Shown: positions 36,040 to 45,305, counted from the stretch's first letter. The stretch: DNA of 64,000 nt from Candidatus Acidulidesulfobacter diazotrophicus (GCA_004195025.1 SGBB01000002.1:124001-188000), one strand, 5' to 3'. Notes: generated from the letters alone by a model not told the origin. A program made the numbers and translations.

Positions 36040-37068
36040 TTATTTATTGTTTATTTTTTTATTGTTCGTATTATTTGTATTCATTTTATTAAATTTATTT
36101 ATTAAAAATTCTGCCAGCTCCATGTCAAAAGACGATGTTATTTTTATATTAAATTCATTAGAAATAATAGGTTTAACGGGGTATCCGTAATTTTCTGCAA
36201 ATGATATATCGTCTGTAAATTTTTCAATGTTTTCATCATTTTTAAAGACGGCATCCATAGCTTTTTTTATTAAATTAAATTTAAAAACCTGAGGAGTTTT
36301 AGCTGCAATCAAATTATTTCTGTTTAATGTGCTTAGATATTTTAATTCAGAATTTGCTGAATCTAATTTGTTTTTATTATTTTTATCATTATTATTTATG
36401 TCTTTGATATTTTCAATATTTTTAACAGTGTTATTATTATTATTATTTATCTTTGAATCTTTAAATGTTTTAATTGTATCAGATAAAGGACTATATAAAA
36501 AAGAAGCTCCAAATTCAACTGCTGCCTTATATAAGAGGCTAATTTCATCGTTTGTCACAAAAGGTCTTGCGGCATCGTGAATAAACACTATGCTATCATT
36601 GGAATAAATAATTTTTTTTTCAATATATTCAATATAATTTAAAGCGTTATAAACTGATTTTTGTCTTAAATCTCCGCCCTCAATTATTTTTATTTTATCA
36701 ATTATATTTGTATGTATATTTGCATAATCTGTTTTACGGTAATTTTTTTTTATTGCATCGGTATTAGCGTCAATATCGTCAATGTCGTTAATATCATTAT
36801 TATTAGCATTATTAATATTATTATATTCATTAAATATCAGTTTTTTATTGATAAATTTTTCCCAATCAAATTTAAAAACATTTTGAGGCGGAACCGTTAT
36901 AATTATGTTATCAAAGTTTATAGGCAGGTATTGGTTTGTAAAAATTTCAATGCTTCTGATTAACAATTCTTTTCCGCTTATTTTAATTAATTGTTTAGGG
37001 ATATCAAATCCAGTTCTTTTGCCTGTTCCCGATGCGAGAATAACGGCATAAGTTTTTGTAGTTTGCAA
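36040..37068 (-). CDS. ispD: 2-C-methyl-D-erythritol 4-phosphate cytidylyltransferase with Asn-rich inserts
   Basis: Transfers CMP to MEP in the MEP pathway. Nucleotide-binding loop ASGTGKRTG...PKQ near the N-terminus, FIHDAARPF in the centre, and TPQVFKFNLIKKAM followed by DDISFAENYG in the second half. About 343-350 aa against about 230 usual; the excess is low-complexity Asn/Asp (about 95-125 and 220-245, plus an Asn-rich tail). I prefer the TTG at 37068 because GGGGAGGA ends 5 nt before it; an ATG at 37092 (8 residues longer) has poorer spacing. Confidence 0.9.
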   Translation of the reverse strand: MQTTKTYAVILASGTGKRTGFDIPKQLIKISGKELLIRSIEIFTNQYLPINFDNIIITVPPQNVFKFDWEKFINKKLIFNEYNNINNANNNDINDIDDIDANTDAIKKNYRKTDYANIHTNIIDKIKIIEGGDLRQKSVYNALNYIEYIEKKIIYSNDSIVFIHDAARPFVTNDEISLLYKAAVEFGASFLYSPLSDTIKTFKDSKINNNNNNTVKNIENIKDINNNDKNNKNKLDSANSELKYLSTLNRNNLIAAKTPQVFKFNLIKKAMDAVFKNDENIEKFTDDISFAENYGYPVKPIISNEFNIKITSSFDMELAEFLINKFNKMNTNNTNNKKINNK

Positions 37069-37403
37069 AGAGTCCTCCCCAATTCCTCTCATTCCTCTTA
37101 TTATTTAATTTGTCGTATATAATAATATAGTTATATAATTTAAACATATATTTATATAAATATATATTATATGTTTAAATAGCGTGAATAATATATTATA
37201 TATAATTAAATTATAAATTATTTAATAATTTTTTTAAATGTTTTTAATTATAAAGTGTAAAAAAAAAGTAACAAAAATTTAATACAACCGTCATAAAATT
37301 GTAATAAATATATGTTATATATAATATAAGTAATTTTAACCAAAAATATTTATATAAATATATTATATAAATATATATTAGTTATTTAAGCATAAAAAAT
37401 AAA

Positions 37404-37432
37404 TTGACATTAATTATTAAAAAATATATATA
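37404..37432 (+). promoter_or_regulatory. Sigma-70-type promoter candidate
   Basis: TTGACA (37404-37409), 17-nt spacer, TATATA (37427-37432). Best consensus match in the 609-bp gap before the zinc-ribbon membrane gene; the rest of the gap is A/T-rich with a degraded MITE-like copy at about 37553-37637. Confidence 0.4.
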
Positions 37433-37552
37433 CTAAGTATAAAATTAAATTTTGAATTTAAATTTAAAATCAAAATTGTTAAACATTATATATTAATATA
37501 ATTTAAATAAACATTATGTATTAATATAATTAAATGAACTATATATAAGTAC

Positions 37553-37637
37553 ATTAATCCTGTAATGGAGACTATCAATGTATTTCAATGGTAAATCATA
37601 TGGGAATCCAGAAAATAAATTTCTATTAAAGGATTAA
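37553..37637. repeat. Degraded MITE-like repeat
   Basis: Ends TTAATCCTG and AAAGGATTAA, and an internal GGGAATCCAGAA...AAATTTCTAT track copy a. The palindromic interior is mostly lost. Confidence 0.4.
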
Positions 37638-37701
37638 AGAAGTAATAAAAAATACTTAAATATTATATTTATATTTTTTTAATTATTCTTTAGGAGGAAT
37701 T

Positions 37702-39051
37702 ATGGAAAATATTGAGAAGGAATCTGTCTTTAAATTTGCAATCTTAATCAAGTCTTTTGAAGCCTTCAAGCAAATAAAAGCAATTATACTTTTACTTATT
37801 ACAATTATAATTTCAGCCGCTATTTTTGAAGGCACAATTAGAGTAACGGCAGAGATAGCGTTGAAATCCGCTGTATTATCAATTTTTGTTTTTCTTATCG
37901 GCGCTGCAATAAGTCTAATTATTTTTTTGATTGGATATACAGCGACCGGTAAAATTCTAATGGAGTTTGCCAAGCATAAATCTTCAATAAAAGTTTCCAA
38001 TGCAATTATATTTTCAATTTTTTCATTTTATAAAATAATTATTTCTGAAATTATTTTATTCATCATTCCTTTTGTAGTAGCCTTAGTTGTCCTCATATAT
38101 TTTTTAATAGCAAAAATTCCGGCAATAGGTTCGTTATTAGCTTTTATTGGAATTCCTGCATTTACCATAGTTTACGCAATTATTCTTTTAGGTATCGTAT
38201 TGATGTCTTTTGTAATTATACCTATGGTATTTGAAGGAAATAATATAAAAGAAATATTTGTTAAAACATATACATTATTTAAAAAACATAACACATTAAT
38301 TTTTGGATATTTTATATTTATTAATCTTGTGTCGTTCATGATAGGCATTATATTTTTTGCTTTATTAACAGGCTCGTTAAGTTTGACGACAGGAATTTTA
38401 ATGGTGACTCATCCGACATATTTATTTAATATGGGCGGAATAGGAGGAGGATTTTCGCCGTATTCTTCAGGGTTTGGATATGAAAATCCAATGAGCAGTT
38501 TTATGGGAATGGGAGCTTTTCAATCAATTATGATGTACGGCGCATTTGTCGGATTTGGAATTGCCATAATATATATGCTTTTACTTGTTTTGCAGATGGT
38601 GTATATGATGTTAGGTCAATCTTATATCTATCTTGATATTATTAAAGATATGAATTTTAAAGATGCAGAAGCTCAGTTTAGTTCCGCAGCTTCAAAAGTA
38701 AAATCTAATATAGATAAGTACAAAGAAAAGGCAGCCGATATTAGCCAGAAAAGCAGCCGTGCACACAGCGGCGCGGATAATAATAATAGTAATAACAACA
38801 ATGATAACAACGATGAAGGCGTCAATACTAATTATAGTAATTATTCTAATTCCAATGATGACCTCGGCAGCTTAAACGGCAACACGACTGAAAACCGGAA
38901 TAATAAAAATATAAATGCAAACAATACAAATAACATCATAAATGACAATAACAATAATAACAATAATAGTGAAAAAATTTGCCCTAATTGCGGAACAAAA
39001 AATAAACCCGATGCAAATTTTTGTGAAAGCTGCGGCGAGAAATTAAATTAA
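37702..39051 (+). CDS. Multi-pass membrane protein with C-terminal zinc ribbon
   Basis: About six transmembrane segments in residues 20-310, a Gly/Phe/Met-rich loop (about 247-270), a charged helix (320-355), a long Asn/Ser-rich linker (356-425) and a double-CxxC zinc ribbon at the C-terminus: CPNCGTKNKPDANFCESCGE. 449 aa. A strong AGGAGG sits before the ATG. The next gene begins 19 bp downstream with a zinc ribbon at its N-terminus, so the two may pair. No enzymatic motif; family not recognised. Likely cytoplasmic-side ribbon. Confidence 0.75.
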   Translation: MENIEKESVFKFAILIKSFEAFKQIKAIILLLITIIISAAIFEGTIRVTAEIALKSAVLSIFVFLIGAAISLIIFLIGYTATGKILMEFAKHKSSIKVSNAIIFSIFSFYKIIISEIILFIIPFVVALVVLIYFLIAKIPAIGSLLAFIGIPAFTIVYAIILLGIVLMSFVIIPMVFEGNNIKEIFVKTYTLFKKHNTLIFGYFIFINLVSFMIGIIFFALLTGSLSLTTGILMVTHPTYLFNMGGIGGGFSPYSSGFGYENPMSSFMGMGAFQSIMMYGAFVGFGIAIIYMLLLVLQMVYMMLGQSYIYLDIIKDMNFKDAEAQFSSAASKVKSNIDKYKEKAADISQKSSRAHSGADNNNSNNNNDNNDEGVNTNYSNYSNSNDDLGSLNGNTTENRNNKNINANNTNNIINDNNNNNNNSEKICPNCGTKNKPDANFCESCGEKLN

Positions 39052-39070
39052 AATTAAGGGAGCAGAAAAG

Positions 39071-40300
39071 ATGTTTTGCAATAAATGCGGCGCTAAAATA
39101 GAAAATGAGAATGCTAAATTTTGTCCTAAATGCGGTAGCAAATTTGATAAACAAGTTAACGAACTTAATGAAGTTAATGAAAAATCCGTCGAAAAAAATC
39201 AAGAAGTGTTAAATACATCTTTAAAATTAAATAATTCAGAATCTAAAGTTGCCGAAGCAGGTAATATTAATAATAATCAAAATACAGATAATAACAAAAA
39301 CTACAATAATAGCAGCAGCAAGAATAACAGTAACAACAACAATAATAATAACTACAATAAGAATGACAATAAGAATGATAATATCGGTAAGTTTAATAAT
39401 AACAATAGTAAGAATGATAAAAATAAAATTAATGTAAATTATAAACAAAAAAGTGAAAGCGGTAATAAAAAAAATAAAGGTTTATTGATAGCCTTAATAA
39501 GTTTTATTTTTATTGTTGTTATTAGCGGAAGCGCGATTTTGTATTTAAATCAAACAGGAAAACTAAAAATTCCCGGGATGCCGCATTTAAATTTTTTGAC
39601 TTTTATGAAAAAAACTGAAACATCATCAAAAAATTCTAAGAATAAAAAATCATCTAAATTAAAAAAGTCAAAGTCAATATCTGTAAAGAAAACAAGCAAA
39701 AATAAAAAAAATCCTAGCGTTGTTTCGCCAATCAGCAATAATGTTTCAAGTAATTCAAGCGCTGCTGCTGCTACTGCAGGTTCTTCTCCAACCTATGTTT
39801 ACAGCAATAATAGCAACCAATCTACACCGGCGCCGGCATCGCATCCAAATTTAAATAGCAATAATAATTCACGTTCGCAGTCTCAAAGCGCTTATCCAAT
39901 ATTTAGAGATTCGCTTGGATTAGCTCATGCGTCTATAACGGGAATAAGTCCGGATATGTCATTGCAAAGCAATGTTCCTGCAGTAATAATAACTGAAGTC
40001 TTAACCGATGGTGCAAGCGCTTCAGACGGAAAAAATGCCACCTTAAATTCATCATTTTATGTTAAAATGCCCTCTGATTTATCATCTCAACGTATTAAAT
40101 TAATTTATAAAATAACAGGAAACGGTCTCGTTGCGTATAATTATTCTTATGTAAATGTAAATAAACCGGGTATTTACAATATTGGTTTAGCGCTTAACAT
40201 TCCTTCCAATTTTCCTGCAGGAACATTTACCTACACATTAACGGCGGAGTCTCCTGCTACAATTGAAGAATCTACGGCAGCAGTTTTTAAAGTTCAATAA
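39071..40300 (+). CDS. Zinc-ribbon single-pass membrane protein with extracytoplasmic beta domain
   Basis: The N-terminal double-CxxC ribbon (MFCNKCGAKI...AKFCPKCGSKF) is followed by an Asn/Lys-rich stretch (about 50-130), one transmembrane helix (about 137-157), a Lys/Ser-rich segment, a Ser/Asn/Pro linker and a C-terminal domain (about 285-409) with Ig-like strand spacing (NSSFYVKMP, IKLIYKITGNG, GIYNIGLALNIP, GTFTYTLTAES). 409 aa. Topology: ribbon inside, beta domain outside. Function unknown; partners the preceding gene by position and motif. Confidence 0.7.
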   Translation: MFCNKCGAKIENENAKFCPKCGSKFDKQVNELNEVNEKSVEKNQEVLNTSLKLNNSESKVAEAGNINNNQNTDNNKNYNNSSSKNNSNNNNNNNYNKNDNKNDNIGKFNNNNSKNDKNKINVNYKQKSESGNKKNKGLLIALISFIFIVVISGSAILYLNQTGKLKIPGMPHLNFLTFMKKTETSSKNSKNKKSSKLKKSKSISVKKTSKNKKNPSVVSPISNNVSSNSSAAAATAGSSPTYVYSNNSNQSTPAPASHPNLNSNNNSRSQSQSAYPIFRDSLGLAHASITGISPDMSLQSNVPAVIITEVLTDGASASDGKNATLNSSFYVKMPSDLSSQRIKLIYKITGNGLVAYNYSYVNVNKPGIYNIGLALNIPSNFPAGTFTYTLTAESPATIEESTAAVFKVQ

Positions 40301-40689
40301 ATTTTTAATGTAATAAAAACTAAAAATTAATTATTGATAAAAAATTTAAATTAACATTGACAGTATATGAATATCGCATCCAATGTATTATATAATGTGT
40401 ATAATTATTTTTTATAAACAGGTTAAAATGTAATTACCGCAGTTATTAGTGTTTACAAATATTATATAAAAGTTTTTACAAGTTTTGTCGGCAATTATGA
40501 GAACAACAATATGATATATAATTAATAAGATGTCTATTATATATATGCAACACAATAATATAACTAAAAAATTTGTGTATATATTTTATTGTTGTAATAA
40601 AAGAAAAAGATAAAAAGAAAAATTATTTATGATTTATGATTTATGATTTATTAATTATTTTTTAATTAATTTTATAGGAGGATGTAACT

Positions 40690-41424
40690 ATGAAGAAATC
40701 GTATTTAATAGTATTTTTTTTAATAATTTCTATTTTCTCGGCAAGTTTTATGCTGTCAGGATGTTCTAATATAGGCAGTTCTATAAACGGAACGTATTAT
40801 TCTACTACTCTTGGTAAAACAAGTTATATCGAATTATTTAAAAAAGGGCGTTGTTATATTCATACAAATTATATAGATTCAATGGGGAAATGGATAATGC
40901 ATAAAAACAGGATAACTATGCAGGTAAGTTCTGCAGTTCTGCATTTTAAATATTTAAACGGAGCATTGTATCAGGTGGTTAAAGGAAAATATAAACATTT
41001 TGTTGTTATTCACAAAATACCATTTGAATCGACAAGTGAATTTGTAAAAAAATCGGGTTACCAGGCTCTTTCCAATCAAAATCATAGCAATATTGTAGGA
41101 AATTATAAAGGCTATTTTTCTTTATCTCAGAAAAAAATGACATCAGGTTTTTTTGGCAGTTATTTGCAATGGGTTGCCGCTAAAACGCCGGTTGATTTAA
41201 AGATAAAAGGCAAAAATAAAGTAATATTGTCAGGTAAAAAATTGTTCAGTCCTGTTACTTACCGTTATACTGTTTCAGGTGATGTCGTTTCTATAAACGG
41301 GAGCGCCGATGTGTTTAATTATAGCGCTAATACGTTAAAAGGAAAATATTTAATTTTAAGGCATAAAAATAAAATAGCTTTAGTTTCCTCACAAAATAAA
41401 AGCATTTATTTTATAAAACAATAA
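40690..41424 (+). CDS. Lipoprotein of unknown function
   Basis: Type II signal peptide with lipobox LSGC (Cys near residue 25). The mature part seems to hold two similar small beta units, each opening with a G-x-Y-x-(S/G) strand (INGTYYSTTLGKTSYIELF and VGNYKGYFSLS) and later GKW / YRYTVSGDVVSING, as in lipocalin-like or DUF-type solute-response domains; no exact family recognised. AGGAGG precedes the ATG. Forms part of the 37.7-42.0 kb locus, but is separated from the previous gene by 389 bp of AT-rich sequence in which I see no gene. Confidence 0.7.
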   Translation: MKKSYLIVFFLIISIFSASFMLSGCSNIGSSINGTYYSTTLGKTSYIELFKKGRCYIHTNYIDSMGKWIMHKNRITMQVSSAVLHFKYLNGALYQVVKGKYKHFVVIHKIPFESTSEFVKKSGYQALSNQNHSNIVGNYKGYFSLSQKKMTSGFFGSYLQWVAAKTPVDLKIKGKNKVILSGKKLFSPVTYRYTVSGDVVSINGSADVFNYSANTLKGKYLILRHKNKIALVSSQNKSIYFIKQ

Positions 41425-41693
41425 CGGAAAAAGAAGAATAATAAAGCAATCAGTTAAATTTTTCTATTTTAAAAAAATTAATTAATGCTAAAGTATTGTA
41501 ATCGGCTATGAATATAGCGTATGTCAATGGAGTGTGTTAAAACTAATTAATGCTAATATATTAACCCCCCATTAGTCAAGATATTTATCGCATAATGTAG
41601 TTAGAACCCAATTTTAGTTTACGGGAATTAGTTTTATTTAATATTGTAATTTAAATTAATTTTAAATTAAATTGTCTTCAGGGAGGTTTTATT

Positions 41694-42044
41694 ATGGGTG
41701 ATGATTTAGATTTATCAGCGGTTCAAAACGCATCAAACGGTAACTCGGATAGTCAAAAGATGATGACTTATACGACGCAAAAAAAAAGTGAGGCGCTTGC
41801 CGTTGTTTTATCATTTTTTATTCCAGGGCTAGGACAAATGGTCACTGGATATTTTGGTAAAGGTATAATATTTTTTTTAGTTGAATTTGTTTTGGCTGTT
41901 ATGGCATTTATTTTATCCTTTATTTTTATAGGATTGTTATTATGGCCAGTATGGTTTGGAATTTGGATATGGAATTTAATAGATGCTTATTTAACTATTA
42001 AAAAATTTAATACTAATCTAATGCTGAAATTACAAAATGATTAA
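41694..42044 (+). CDS. Small TM2-like membrane protein
   Basis: 116 residues: hydrophilic N-terminus, then VVLSFFIPGLGQMVTGYFGKG and two hydrophobic segments ending WPVWFGIWIWNLIDAYLTIKKFN. The GLGQxxxGyxxkGi motif with a terminal D-A-Y-x-x-x-K is typical of TM2-like proteins. GGGAGG precedes the ATG. Terminates the locus; a strong hairpin follows 28 bp later. Function unknown. Confidence 0.72.
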   Translation: MGDDLDLSAVQNASNGNSDSQKMMTYTTQKKSEALAVVLSFFIPGLGQMVTGYFGKGIIFFLVEFVLAVMAFILSFIFIGLLLWPVWFGIWIWNLIDAYLTIKKFNTNLMLKLQND

Positions 42045-42071
42045 AAAATAACTATAATAACCAAATTGTCA

Positions 42072-42101
42072 ACTGCCCCGTCTTATAGAAGACGGGGCAG
42101 T
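42072..42101. terminator. GC-rich hairpin terminator
   Basis: Perfect 13-bp stem ACTGCCCCGTCTT / AAGACGGGGCAGT with a 4-nt loop, 28 bp after the TM2-like gene. No immediate T tract, but the unusually strong stem between convergent genes suggests bidirectional termination. Confidence 0.65.
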
Positions 42102-42239
42102 CAAACTATAAATTTTTGATGAAATTCTTTGTTAATTCTCTAAAATATAATATGGAAATATGATATAACAATATTTTTTATTAAATTAATAACATGATAT
42201 ATTATATATCTTTTATTTATTTAATATGGCAAAAATTTT

Positions 42240-42643
42240 CTAATGAAAAAATTGAAAAAGAGTAAAAATTATAGAAATAAGTATTGCGGTATAAGGCAGC
42301 ATAACTTTAATAAACCATTTAGTAAGTCTTAATTCAAGCTGGTCAATTTTAGCATCAAATGCTATTACGATATGCTCTATATTTATTCCTAAATTTTCAG
42401 AATTTTTTTTCAGTTCAGTTTTAACGCCGTCAATTTTGGTGTCAAGTGTTTCAAACTTATTCAATAATTCTTTTTGATTCTCTTCAATTTTTCTTCAAAC
42501 TGCACTGTTATTTCGCCGCTAAAAACGCTGCTTTTTATTGCTTCTGTTAAAGCAACAGCTTGAGTTTCAGCTTGTTCCTGAGTAAATCCGCCGCCCATTA
42601 ATTTTTTAGAATATTGCAGTGTGTCAAAAAATATAGCGTCCAT
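42240..42643 (-). pseudogene. DUF1640-type coiled-coil membrane protein, frameshifted
   Basis: Two overlapping reverse-strand frames together form one DUF1640-like protein. The first (42461-42643) gives FFDTLQYSKKLMGGGFTQEQAETQA and stops after EEKLKRIKKNY. The second (from 42464 to 42240) continues with a heptad-rich coiled coil (LNKFETLDTKIDGVK) and a C-terminal transmembrane helix. Adding one A to the A5 run (T5 at 42488-42492 on the plus strand) joins them in frame as EEKIEENQKELL. Either a real slippage-prone allele or an assembly error. Confidence 0.7.
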
Positions 42644-42702
42644 AATAAAATGCCGTCAAATTTTATTAATAATTTTGATATTATTTTTATTGATTATATT
42701 AT

Positions 42703-42728
42703 ATTTATGGTATAATTATACCATAAAT
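42703..42728. promoter_or_regulatory. 26-bp perfect palindrome upstream of the DUF1640 gene
   Basis: Arms meet at TATAATTATA; the core TATGGTATAATTATACCATA (42706-42725) plus three more paired bases each side. About 60 bp upstream of the reverse-strand DUF1640 start, in a 453-bp AT-rich gap otherwise without recognisable features. Possible operator. Confidence 0.45.
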
Positions 42729-43096
42729 TGAGTTAAAATTTTAATAAATTATTTTTAATTTCATATTTTTTAAATTAAATAACTGCAAAAAAATTACTTA
42801 TATGATTTTAATCTATATTTAGTAATATATTTAGTGGATTAATTATCAAAATTAGTTATAAAGTAATTAATTAACAGGAACTAAATTAAAAAACTTGTTA
42901 TATCTCGTAAAAATAATTATAAAAAATAACTTATTTTAATACAAGTTAAATATAGTTAAACTTTTATTACAATTAGATTAAATATTTATTTCAATTTAAT
43001 TTAAAAAATTAATTTAAAAAATTTGATTTAAATTATATATTTTAATATATAGCAATATTTTATTTATTAAAAACTTATTAATTAAAATTTTTTATT

Positions 43097-43702
43097 ATGC
43101 TTTTAAAGCTCTTTAACAATAAAAAAGGCTTTAGTTTATTGGAAATCGTTATAACAATTATAATATTAGGCATATCTTTAAGCGCTATTCTTGAGAGTTT
43201 CATTGTAGGTTCCGCTTCAAGCGTTCGAATAGCAAATGAAGTTACGGCAACGAATTTAGCTAAACAGTATATGGCTGATATATATTACTGCAGCGAAGCG
43301 GGAGGTCCTAGCTCAGGCGGCACAATTTGCAATAATTTTAACAGCGCTAACGGAAGCAGCGCTAACGGAAGCAGACATAGCATTTGGAATATCGGTTTAT
43401 CAGGTTTTAATCAATTTATTATTTCGCCGCAAGGTCCCATGCCTTTAAATAATTATTGTTTTTATACGACTATTACGCCGACTTATTACTCAGCGATAAA
43501 TAGCGCTAACGGAAATGCGAGTATATATATTAACGGGCAGCTTAATTGGACGCCAAATAATAATTCTTCAGCCGCTGCTATTGCCATTGTTGTTAATACA
43601 GGCTGGTATAATTCAATTTTGACGAACGGGACGCCTACCTGCTCTGCGCCGCCGACAGCGTATCCAAGCGTCTCATTAAGCACAATTTTTACAAAATATT
43701 GA
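43097..43702 (+). CDS. Type IV minor pilin (PilV/PulG-like prepilin)
   Basis: Class III prepilin signal: basic leader NNKKG cut before FSLLEIVITIIILGISLSAI, with Glu5 of the mature helix. The hydrophobic alpha helix is followed by a globular part with two Ser/Asn/Gly-rich stretches (SSANGSRHSIW region) and several cysteines (CSEAGG...GTIC; FNNYCFY; TPTCSAPP) that may form disulfides. 201 aa. Opens a minor pilin cluster that continues after an inserted toxin-antitoxin pair. No ribosome-binding site is obvious. Confidence 0.82.
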   Translation: MLLKLFNNKKGFSLLEIVITIIILGISLSAILESFIVGSASSVRIANEVTATNLAKQYMADIYYCSEAGGPSSGGTICNNFNSANGSSANGSRHSIWNIGLSGFNQFIISPQGPMPLNNYCFYTTITPTYYSAINSANGNASIYINGQLNWTPNNNSSAAAIAIVVNTGWYNSILTNGTPTCSAPPTAYPSVSLSTIFTKY

Positions 43703-43882
43703 TATTTATATTTAAAAAAAGTATAAGTAAAAAAGTATAAGTAAATTAATAAATATAAGTAAAAATTAAAAATTAAGGAAAAACTGAATATTTTTTATTT
43801 AATAATACAATATATATAAATATATAAATGCAAGATATATATAAATATATAAATAAAATATTAAAAAAGTATTTCAAGAGGT

Positions 43883-43929
43883 TATTGTATTGTATTGATA
43901 TATTGTATTGTATTGATATATTGTATTGT
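43883..43929. repeat. 18-bp AT-rich tandem repeat
   Basis: TATTGTATTGTATTGATA repeated twice plus a partial copy, just upstream of the nucleotidyltransferase gene. Confidence 0.6.
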
Positions 43930-43971
43930 TAGTTTAAAAAATACCATTCATAAGATATAATAAATATTATT

Positions 43972-44319
43972 ATGAAGTCATTAAAAACATTAAACTTAAA
44001 AGATAACGAAGTACAAGCTATAACCGAACTAAAGAAAAGGATTTTACAGCTATATCCGGATGCAGCAATAGTCTTGTTTGGTTCAAAGGCGAGAGGGGAT
44101 TTTAATAAAGATTCCGATATTGATTTATTAATTTTGCTTGATGCAGCTGTAAATTCCAAAGTAGAAAGCAATATTATAAGTAATGCATTGTCAAATGTTT
44201 ATTTAAAATACCCCGACAATGTTTTTAATATATTAATAAAAAATGAAAATGAGTGGAATCATTATAAAGGCAATCCTTTTTTAAAAGAAAATATCAATAA
44301 AGAAGGAATATATATATGA
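43972..44319 (+). CDS. MNT-type nucleotidyltransferase (antitoxin of MNT/HEPN pair)
   Basis: 115-residue minimal nucleotidyltransferase: VLFGSKARGDFNKDSDIDLLILLD gives the GSxxRG motif and the DSDID metal site. Such MntA-like proteins AMPylate and silence the adjacent HEPN ribonuclease. Stop overlaps the HEPN start by 4 nt (ATGA), the usual arrangement. The pair lies inside a minor-pilin cluster. Because the partner is interrupted, its antitoxin function may be lost. Confidence 0.85.
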   Translation: MKSLKTLNLKDNEVQAITELKKRILQLYPDAAIVLFGSKARGDFNKDSDIDLLILLDAAVNSKVESNIISNALSNVYLKYPDNVFNILIKNENEWNHYKGNPFLKENINKEGIYI

Positions 44320-44776
44320 AACAAGAAATAATAGACTATGCAAAATTTCAATTAGAAAAATCAAAAAATACATTAAAAGACGCTGAATTATTATATGAAA
44401 ACGACCGATTAACAAGTGCTGTTAATAGAATTTATTACGCAATATTTTATTCTGTAACCGCTATTATGAGCCTCTATGGATTATCAACATCAAAACACTC
44501 TGGGATGCTGTCAAATTTTAATAAAGAAATTGCAAATAGAGGTTTGATTAATAGAGAACTTAAAGATTTTTATTATGACGGACAGAACCCCGTGTCTTTA
44601 GACATGGGGAGGTTCAGATGTTTAATAAACGGCAGAAAGGAGATTACGAAATATATCAGTTTAATAATCAAGATGTAAAAGAATGGCTTGATAAGGCAAA
44701 AGATTTTATAGAGAAAATTGAAGAACTGACACTTAAAATTATTAAAGAAGAAAAAGAACCTGCAAATGAAAAATGA
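44316..44776 (+). pseudogene. HEPN-domain toxin, interrupted by a small hairpin insertion
   Basis: Residues 1-90 fit the HEPN family (FQLEKSKNTLKDAELL, then the NRIYYAIFYSVTAIMSLYGL helix and the KHSGMLSNFNKEI loop). After ELKDFYY the frame enters a 31-nt hairpin (44585-44615, CCCCGTGTC-TTTA-GACATGGGG) and runs to a stop at 44678 with foreign-looking sequence. The expected HEPN tail (FNKRQKGDYEIYQFNNQ, then DKAKDFIEKIEEL) resumes in the other frame from 44618 to 44776. About 38 nt appear inserted, breaking the reading frame in the region that normally carries the R-x4-6-H catalytic site. Confidence 0.75.
44585..44615 (+). mobile_element. IS200/IS605-type end hairpin inserted in the HEPN gene
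   Basis: GAACCCCGTGTC, loop TTTA, GACATGGGGAGGTTC. The CCCC...CTTTAG...GGGGAGGTTC form is that of right-end hairpins in TnpB-carrying IS605 elements. No transposase is nearby, so it is a solo remnant or a very small non-autonomous element. Confidence 0.5.
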
Positions 44777-45305
44777 CTTATTTAAGAATAATAAAGGATT
44801 TACGCTTCTTGAATTGGTAATGACGATTATATTGATTGGAATAATGTCGGTTGGGCTGTATCAGGTTATTATATTTGGAATTAATGACTATATGCTTAAC
44901 GAGAATGCACTTCATCAGGTAAATTCCATGAGTTATGCAAGCTCCGTGATTAGAAGGAATTTAGAAGAAGCCGCTATGCCGCCGACATCGCAGATTAATG
45001 GAAAAAACAACGGTCAAATTTGTTATATTAAAAATGCGATCAATCCTTCAAAGTTGTCTAACAGTCAGCCGATTGTTGTATTTAATTTAGCTTCTCAATC
45101 AACATCCTGCGGCAGCGTCACGGAACCCTGCAATGCCATTGCATTTTATAAATATATATATATAAGTGGAACGGCTCAAGAAGAAGAATTAGTTGTTTTT
45201 TGCGTTAACAATAATAATGTATTATATAAGCAGGTAACAACAACAAGCAATGGAACGACAACGGCATATCCTATTTCGGATAATATTAGCGGTATTAGTT
45301 TTTAG
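44766..45305 (+). CDS. Type IV minor pilin (PilW-like), 3' end probably frameshifted
   Basis: Class III leader NNKG before FTLLELVMTIILIGIMSVGLY, then a PilW-like body (SSVIRRNLEEAAMPP, NAIAFYKYIYISG, VLYKQVTTTS). It ends abruptly at ISDNISGISF, a strand pilins normally continue. Removing one T from the T5 run at 45299-45303 extends it through the overlapping frame to 45492, adding a Cys-bearing beta tail ending VSVIVANPQ. Start overlaps the broken HEPN tail, so the pilin may once have been coupled to a different upstream gene. Confidence 0.78.
   Translation: MKNDLFKNNKGFTLLELVMTIILIGIMSVGLYQVIIFGINDYMLNENALHQVNSMSYASSVIRRNLEEAAMPPTSQINGKNNGQICYIKNAINPSKLSNSQPIVVFNLASQSTSCGSVTEPCNAIAFYKYIYISGTAQEEELVVFCVNNNNVLYKQVTTTSNGTTTAYPISDNISGISF

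Noticed and set aside
36329-36963. Plus-strand frames opposite ispD rich in hydrophobic residues
   Set aside because: They are the antisense reading of Asn-rich ispD codons; ispD has strong family motifs.
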